Shown in pieces: positions 58,401-64,000 of a DNA stretch of 64,000 nt (position 1 is its first letter; each line of letters starts with the position of its first letter). A program made the position numbers and the translations under genes. Below the pieces are notes generated by a model. That model was not told the DNA's origin. It did no database searches and saw nothing but the letters and a program-made list of their open reading frames with translations. This DNA is from Ovis canadensis. Lineage: Eukaryota > Chordata > Mammalia > Artiodactyla > Bovidae. The DNA lies in assembly GCF_042477335.2 (NCBI RefSeq), contig NC_091263.1, forward strand, positions 74,760,501 through 74,824,500, read 5' to 3'.

Positions 58401-59780
58401 AGGGAAACCCTACTACATGCCACCCATCAGAGGCTCAGCCCCCCACACCGAGGACCTCACAGAACGAAAGGAAGCCTTCACTGATATAAATATACAGTGC
58501 AGGGCCCACCACTCTGACTTGTTTACGCAAAAGGCTCAGCATTCAGTCAAAAACTTAAACACACAAACAAAACAATAAAGACGCACCACAAGAGGAAACA
58601 CTCAACAAAGCCAGCTGCGACAACGGTCCGGATGCTGAAGTTAATGCGGAGGGGCTCTAAAATAACCATGGTTACCACGCCGGGGAATCCAGCAGGAAAG
58701 GGTGGGCGCCACAGGGGAAGCGGTAGAGACGTCCCATGGGGAGGCGGGCGCCCCCTCGCCGAGGCTGCTGGCCCCTGCTGGCCTCGAGACCCTGTCTCTG
58801 ACCGCGGCCTCTGACCGTCTGGCGTGACGTGTCTGAGTGTGCACGCCCTGATGTCTCCCCAAGCACCGCCCAACCCAGCATGCGGCCTCCAACTTCCCCG
58901 GAAAACGTCAGCAGCTTTCGAAGCCTTCTGTGTCCGCCCTTTCTCTAGCTGTTCTTCCCGAGCGTCTGGGTCACCCTACTGTTTGCACCTAACTGTCCCC
59001 CACCTGTCAGGCAGCCAGTGTTCAACAACGGGCTCGACGGTTCACAGCAAACGCCCCCCGGGGAAAGGCTGCTTCCACTGGGCAACCTGAGTGACGGCCG
59101 ATAAGGCTAGCCTTCTGAGTGGGGTCCTCCGGGAAACCCCCAAGCAGGAAAAAGGATGCTGACCTCTGGGGACGGGGCTTTGAAGGACTCCAGTCCTTTC
59201 CCAGTCCCTTCTGGGCTTCCCTAGTGGCTCAGATAGTAGAGAATTTGCCTGCAATGCCGGAGACCTGGGTTCAATCCCTGGGTTGGAGGGATCCCCCAGA
59301 GAAGGGAACGGCTACCCACTCCAGAATTCCTGCTTGGAGAATCCCATGGACAGAGCAGTCTGGCGGGCTAGAGTCCACAGGGTCCGAAAAACTCAGACAC
59401 GACAGAGGGCCTAACACACACAGCCCTCTTCTGCCGAGGCTGCTGGGTTTCACCATGAACACGTGTGCTGGTTTTCCAGGTCCCTGCTTAGCCGGGGAGA
59501 GAAGGATGGGAACAGCACATTTTAAAATGCCACAAGCCTCGCTGTCCTACTGCGATTCACCATTATTTCCTGAACGACCGCTTCTGGATGGCTATAAGCC
59601 TTTGGTCAATTTTCAGTTCTGAAAAAACAGGCTCTGAGCATCTTCACTGCTTTCATGGAAGAGGGGGTCTTCAGAGGCCCCTCCTCCACCGCCACTGACA
59701 GCACCCAAACTATAGAACCGAACCGAAGGGAAATGCGGGAGACTGCGGTTCATTAGCAGGCTGCGGGCAGAGCAAAGAGC
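55474..59780 (-). other. CHCHD6: CHCHD6 intron upstream of the fourth-last exon (partial)
   Basis: GC-rich to about 57.1 kb, AT-rich at 57180-57660 and 58290-58640 with no assignable family, and a Bov-tA SINE at 59213-59422. The next upstream CHCHD6 exon (product ending VRL) was looked for and not found. Confidence 0.5.
59213..59422 (+). mobile_element. Bov-tA SINE
   Basis: GGGCTTCCCTAGTGGCTCAG head, GGTTCAATCCCTGGGTTGG B box, CCCACTCCAG, and CTCAGACACGACAGAG tail followed by ACACACA. Ruminant tRNA-derived SINE in CHCHD6 intron, antisense to the gene. Confidence 0.93.
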
Positions 59781-60341
59781 CCAGGAGCATGCAGATGAGT
59801 CATCAGAAATTGTTCAGGCTGAAACAGAAGCAGACAAAGCAGGAGAGACAGAACGAAACAGGCCCCCAAGCTCTGTGGGGCAGCACCAGGCGGCAGAGCA
59901 CGCGCTCATCGGAGTCCCCGCAGGAGAGAAAGACGGCCAAGAAAACGAAGAGGTGAAGGCCGAGAATCCCCCAAAACTAATTAAACGCCACAGACAGATC
60001 TGAGAAGCTCAGGAAATCCCAGGCAGGGCGCTTCTGTGAGTTCTTAAATAATTCCTGGAGCAACCGAACATTTTTTGAGCATAGATTGTCACAGTCTTTT
60101 TTTAAAAAGTAATTTTGAGAATAACCACTAAAAATGTAACCAAAAAAGGCACAAACAAAAAGTCAGGAGAGAAGATAAAATGAAACCCTAAAATATACTG
60201 ATTCATCTCCACCATCTCCCTCGAAAAAGTCTGCAAGAAAGTAGCCACAGAGGAGCAAAGGGCCGCTGAAGAAACAAAGCAAGCAGCAAACGGCGGACTT
60301 AGGGGCACTCACACCAAGGATCACGCTGAACACGCTTACCC

Positions 60342-60792
60342 TGTTAGCCTCCTGTTGCTACTGCAAGAACTCACCAAACACTCAGTGGCTTGAAACAATA
60401 CAGACTGGCTCCGCGCAGCTCTGGAGGGCAGAGGGTCCGGGGGCCTCGCTCGGCTGAAACTGCGGCGTCAGCAGGACCGCTTCCTCCTGGCAGCTCCGGG
60501 GGGGCCGTCTCCTCACCTTGCCCGGCACCCAGCGGCCGCCTCTGCTTCTGGGCTCCTGGCCTCACGGTGCCCACACCGCTGAGATGCCATCACGCCTCCT
60601 CCTCTGCCTGTCCTGTCCCCTCTTTCCTGATGAGGACACTGGGCTCCCCAGGGTAATGCAGGGCCCTCTCCCCGTCACATGCCCTTAGGTCAGTCACATC
60701 GCACAGCCCCAGTCACCAGGCGAGAGGTCATCATCACAGGCCTGGGGGTCAGGGCACAGACATCTGTGCGGGCCGTTATTCTGCTCACCACA
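60342..60792 (+). mobile_element. Old LTR-like element nested in L1
   Basis: 451 bp beginning TGTTAGCCTCCTGTTGCTAC, containing CTCAGTGGCTTGAAACAATA and CAGCTCTGGAGGGCAGA, and ending GTTATTCTGCTCACCACA. This is a pattern I recall from an old mammalian interspersed repeat with TGT..ACA ends. The family name is not assigned with confidence. Confidence 0.6.
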
Positions 60793-61043
60793 CACCCCCA
60801 CGCAAAGGCAGAACAGCTCTACGTTATTGATGAAAATGATGCAAAAAGGGTCTTAGAAATGGGAAAAGGATACAGGGGCAGACTAAGTGTCAGCACGCTG
60901 GTGAAGCTGTATTAACATCAGATAAAGGAGAAGTCAATACAAAAGACATTACCAGACACAATATAAAGAAGGCAAGTTCACAGTCATAACAGAGACAGTC
61001 AGTCAAGAAGAGATAACGACCGCAAATGTCTACACACCTAGTA

Positions 61044-61521
61044 GTTTCTTCCAGTAGCCATGTGTGGATGTGAGAGCTGGACCATAAAGAAGGCTGCTGC
61101 TGCTGTTGCTGCTAAGTCGCTCCAGTCGTGTCCGACTCTGTGCGACCCCATAGACGGCAGCCCACCAGGCTCCCCCGTCCCTGGGATGAGCACCGAACAA
61201 TGGACAGCAAGGAGATCAAACCAGTCAATCCTAAAAGTAATCAATCCTGAATATTCACTGGAAGGACTGATGCTGAAGCTGAAAATCTAATACTTTGGAG
61301 TCAGAAGAACTGACTCCTTGGAAAAGACCCTGATTCTGGGAAAGATTGAAGGCAGGAAGAGAAAGGGATGTCAGAGGATGAGATGGTTGGATGGCATCAC
61401 TGACTCGATGGATGTGAGTTTGAGCAGACTCCAGGAGTTGGTGATGGACAGGGAGGCCTGACATGCTGCAGTCCATGGGGTCGCGAAGAGTCGGACACGA
61501 CTGAGGGCCTGAACAATAACA
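61044..61521 (+). mobile_element. BovB 3' fragment inserted into L1
   Basis: Matches the BovB 3' region (CCATGTGTGGATGTGAGAGC, GATGGTTGGATGGCATCACT, GAGTCGGACACGACTGA). Flanked by imperfect 12-bp repeats, ACACACCTAGTA (61032-61043) and its near copy at 61522-61533, consistent with target-site duplication within L1. An antisense Bov-A piece replaces its middle. Confidence 0.9.
61093..61186 (-). mobile_element. Truncated Bov-A SINE inside BovB
   Basis: Antisense Bov-A: (CTG)n tail complement, then AAGTCGCTCCAGTCGTGTCC and CCCACCAGGCTCCCCCGTCC. It lies inside the BovB fragment and is therefore the youngest insertion of the nest. Confidence 0.88.
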
Positions 61522-61639
61522 ACGCACCTAATAACAGAAACCCCAAAGACGTAAATCAGACCTGACATACCACAGAACACAGACAAACCCCCGTCACAGT
61601 CAGAGACGAGCGCCTCTGAAAACACACAGAGCTGAGCCA

Positions 61640-63948
61640 GCAGGGTGCCTGCAGGGCAGACAGGCTCGCAGCAGCACAGTAAGAGGAGAGCCAGCCCGGG
61701 AATCGCAGGCTGGCTCCCCTGCGTGACCCCGCATCTGACCCACCGCCCCGCCCCCACTGCCTCTCAGCAGCACCCAGACACGGGGCGGAAGGTACGACTT
61801 CAGTTACAACAGAGACGGGGATCACAGGTGACTCCTCAGCGACAGGGCTGAGGCAGCAAAAAGCGGTGGCCCTGTATAAAAAGTCAACAGACAGCACCTC
61901 AAGCGCTTCTCCAATTCATCCAATCATCTGGTGAGGAGGGACCAAGTAAACCCATTTAACAGACAAGCAAACCGAGGCACAAAGTGATGAAGTCTCCCAG
62001 AGCCACCCAGCGAGGACGCGCAGAGATGAGATGCTGCCGTCACGGACTCTCCCCCGGCCCCCAGGACCACACCAGGGAGGCAGAAGCCTCCCCGGCAACA
62101 GGCTGCGGGCTTGGCCCGGGGAGCAGGAAGGTGGGGGGAGGCCAGATGTGCTGACCCAAGCCAGCCCAGAGCTCTGAGCAGGACCCTGGTACGATCGGAC
62201 TGATTCATGCTTTAACCCAGCTCCCAGAAGCTGAGCTGGACGGCTGCTGCCCAGGAGGACGGCTGACCCCTGACCCCTCTCGTCGGGCACACAGCGTCCG
62301 CAGTGGCTGTGAGGGCTGCCTCTGCTCAAGGGCAGCCCGGAGCCTCACGGAGGAGCCTGCGGCCTTCAGCCGCGCACGTCTCACGGAGGAGCGCGGAGAA
62401 CAGCCCCGCCCGCTCACCCAGGGCGGCAGCAGGGCGGCGCTGCCCCGGTGTCTGCAGATGGGCAGGCTCGAGGGGCGGGGCGGGGGGGGCGCCCGGGGCC
62501 CAGAGACCCGCCCACACCGCCCGCGCCTGGGCCGGGGCGCTCGCACGGAGCCGGGCCGTGGACCGAGGACCCAGGCGCCAGGCGGAGCCGGCCGCCGGCG
62601 AGGGGCCCACCCCTGTCCAGCCCTGCGGAGGCTCCCGGAGCACCTGCCCGCCGGATGTGAGCTGACAGCTCCTCAGAGCAAAGAGGCGGGGACGCAGCCC
62701 CGGACGTGCTGGACGGGCGTAGGGGCCCTGGTCACGCCCCGAGCCTGTGCCTGTCCCCAGGCCCTGGAGAGACGCGGGCTCCGGGCAGCGCCGCCCCCAC
62801 ACCACCGGCCCCATGACGGGCGCGACCACAGGGTGTGGGGACTTGGAGGAGCGACCCCAGCGCTGGCGGGGCCTCGGGGGCGCGGGACGGAGGCCGCTCA
62901 GCTGGCCGCTGAGGCCAGGGAAGGTGCGGGCGTGCGGGCGTCTGCTCAGAACCCCGGGCCCTGCCAGGTGACGGCTGCGGCACTGAGGGACCCCGGCTCC
63001 TGAGCATGCCGCCCCCTCCAGGCAGGCTGGGCCCTGGGCTCCGCTCTTCCAGCAGGGCACCTCTTCCTCTGCGCCCCGCCGGCCAGCCAGGCAGACTCAC
63101 CCAGGCACTGCCTTCCTGGACCCTCTGCCCCTGGGAAACGCACACCCTGGAGGGTGGGGGCAGGGGCGTGCCATCCCCCTCAGTGGGGCGGGCACCTGGC
63201 TCAGGCGCTGAAGGCCCCAGCCCTGGACCCGGGCCGGCCTCCCTTCCACCGCCCTGCCCCCTCAGCGGGGCGGGTCTCACGGCCGCGTCAGGCCGGGCTG
63301 TCATCATTCCCCTCTCGGCCAACCAGACCCCCCACGCCCGCCTGGACGCCCAGCACACCGGCTCCCAAGCATCGCTGTACGCCCTGACCTGTCGATGCCC
63401 CTGCAGACATCCGCACTTCGCAGGAGGGGCCCGAGCCCCGTCCGTCCAGCAGGGCACCTGGTGGGCAGGCATCGACCACACGCCCTAGGAACTAAACTGA
63501 CAGGCTCACGTGATCAGAAGCCCAGCTCAGGCCCCCACAGAAGGCCACAGCCTTCAAGAGTCTCCAGGGAGCTGACCCACTTGCTCTCCAGCAAACAGCC
63601 CCTCCCCGGGACTGCCCCGTGCACACACAGGGTGCTGATCGGTTCCCTCTGCTTCCTGGGTCCCCGGGAACAGGATGCAAGTGACCCGCACTGGCGGCCT
63701 GACCTGGCGGGGGGCTGGTGTGGGACCAGGTGACCCCACCTGCCGCAGGCCAGAGAGAGGAGGACGGGCCACACAGGGCAGGCCCGGCCAGCGCGGTCTG
63801 CGTGCTGGACCTCTGGCTTCCGGGTCATCCCTGTGGGTGGAGCAGCTCGCAGATCCTGCCCTCAGGAGTGTTTCCCGGGACCCAGGGTAGTCCCCGTGTG
63901 GGCAGCCGGGGAGACTAGCGGCCCCTGCTGCTCCGCAGGGCCCGGGTC
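61640..63948 (-). other. CHCHD6: CHCHD6 intron, GC-rich right end
   Basis: GC-rich sequence without recognised exon, RNA gene or transposon. A CpG-dense stretch at 62320-62650 might be a small intragenic CpG island, but nothing identifies a promoter. Confidence 0.45.
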
Positions 63949-64000
63949 AGAGAGCCGCAACAGGCCAGAGAGCCACACAGGCCAGAGAGCCGCACAGGCC
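63949..64000. repeat. 17-20-bp repeat running off the window (three copies seen)
   Basis: GAGAGCCGCAACAGGCCA and near copies recur three times up to the last base. The array continues beyond the window. Confidence 0.85.

Larger units (their letters stand above)
59800..61620 (+). mobile_element. L1 LINE remnant hosting nested insertions
   Basis: Diverged sense L1 text: ORF1-like GAGAAGCTCAGGAAATCCCA near 60003, and ORF2-like TTAACATCAGATAAAGGAGA near 60913 and AAGAAGAGATAACGACCGCA near 61005. L1 text resumes as CGCACCTAATAACAGAAACC at 61523. It is interrupted by an LTR-like element (60342-60792) and a BovB fragment (61044-61521). Confidence 0.7.
28055..64000 (-). other. CHCHD6: CHCHD6 gene, 3' portion (MICOS subunit MIC25)
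   Basis: CHCHD6/MIC25 is a peripheral protein of the mitochondrial inner membrane and a subunit of the MICOS complex (MIC60, MIC19 and partners), which builds crista junctions. Four exons here encode 98 C-terminal codons: a charged helical segment and a twin CX9C CHCH domain. All splice phases agree (0, 0, 2, 0). The human protein is 235 residues, so the N-terminal part, expected to end VRL before the first exon seen here, lies beyond 64000. The human gene also spans over 200 kb because of huge introns. The gene is directly upstream of, and co-oriented with, PLXNA1. Confidence 0.93.

Noticed and set aside
55474-64000. Search for the next upstream CHCHD6 exon
   Set aside because: No frame with the expected charged sequence ending VRL before a donor was found. 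Known large introns make its absence plausible.

Overview
This is a GC-rich mammalian chromosomal window from a ruminant, almost certainly a bovid. The evidence is split exons with GT-AG borders, a CpG island, and bovid-type retroelements: BovB LINE, Bov-A2 dimer SINE and Bov-tA SINEs. Nothing bacterial or episomal is present. Most long open frames are artefacts of high GC content and stop-free tandem repeats.

Two genes lie head-to-tail on the minus strand. The left one (about 1-19250) is the 5' part of PLXNA1 (plexin-A1). It has an inferred non-coding exon 1 in a CpG island, a large exon 2 with the start codon, signal peptide and most of the Sema domain, then exons 3-9. Eight coding exons with compatible phases give about 700 residues. 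Exon 10 and the rest lie beyond position 1. The right one (about 28055-64000) is the 3' part of CHCHD6 (MICOS subunit MIC25). Its last four exons (55390-55473, 37284-37354, 29028-29163, 28231-28236) give the C-terminal 98 codons, including the twin CX9C domain, the stop and a polyadenylation signal. Its 5' exons lie beyond 64000. The order CHCHD6 then PLXNA1 on one strand matches the human locus as I recall it.

Layout on the plus coordinate: 1-5.8 kb, PLXNA1 exons 9-4 in tight introns; 5.8-12.5 kb, intron 3 with a C-rich minisatellite and AT-rich islands; 12.5-15.2 kb, exons 3 and 2; 15.2-19.0 kb, intron 1; 18.2-19.8 kb, CpG island promoter; 19.8-28.05 kb, intergenic; 28.05-37.4 kb, last three CHCHD6 exons and many minisatellites; 37.4-55.4 kb, an 18-kb intron with an AT-richer transposon cluster (42.2-50.5 kb: BovB, two LTR-like elements, L1); 55.4-64 kb, the fourth-last CHCHD6 exon and a nested L1/LTR-like/BovB/SINE assembly.

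The most unusual signal is an 11 x 27-bp tandem array (2131-2427) that begins at the end of PLXNA1 exon 9. Every copy carries the 5' splice site, with the reading frame conserved for eight extra copies and closed by a stop in the ninth. Other points of interest are G-rich minisatellites on the sense strand of both genes (one about 45 nt upstream of a CHCHD6 acceptor), a possible 58-codon PLXNA1 uORF whose stop overlaps a candidate start codon, and the nested transposons near 60-62 kb. The two genes have unrelated jobs, semaphorin signalling at the plasma membrane and mitochondrial cristae organisation. They share only their neighbourhood.
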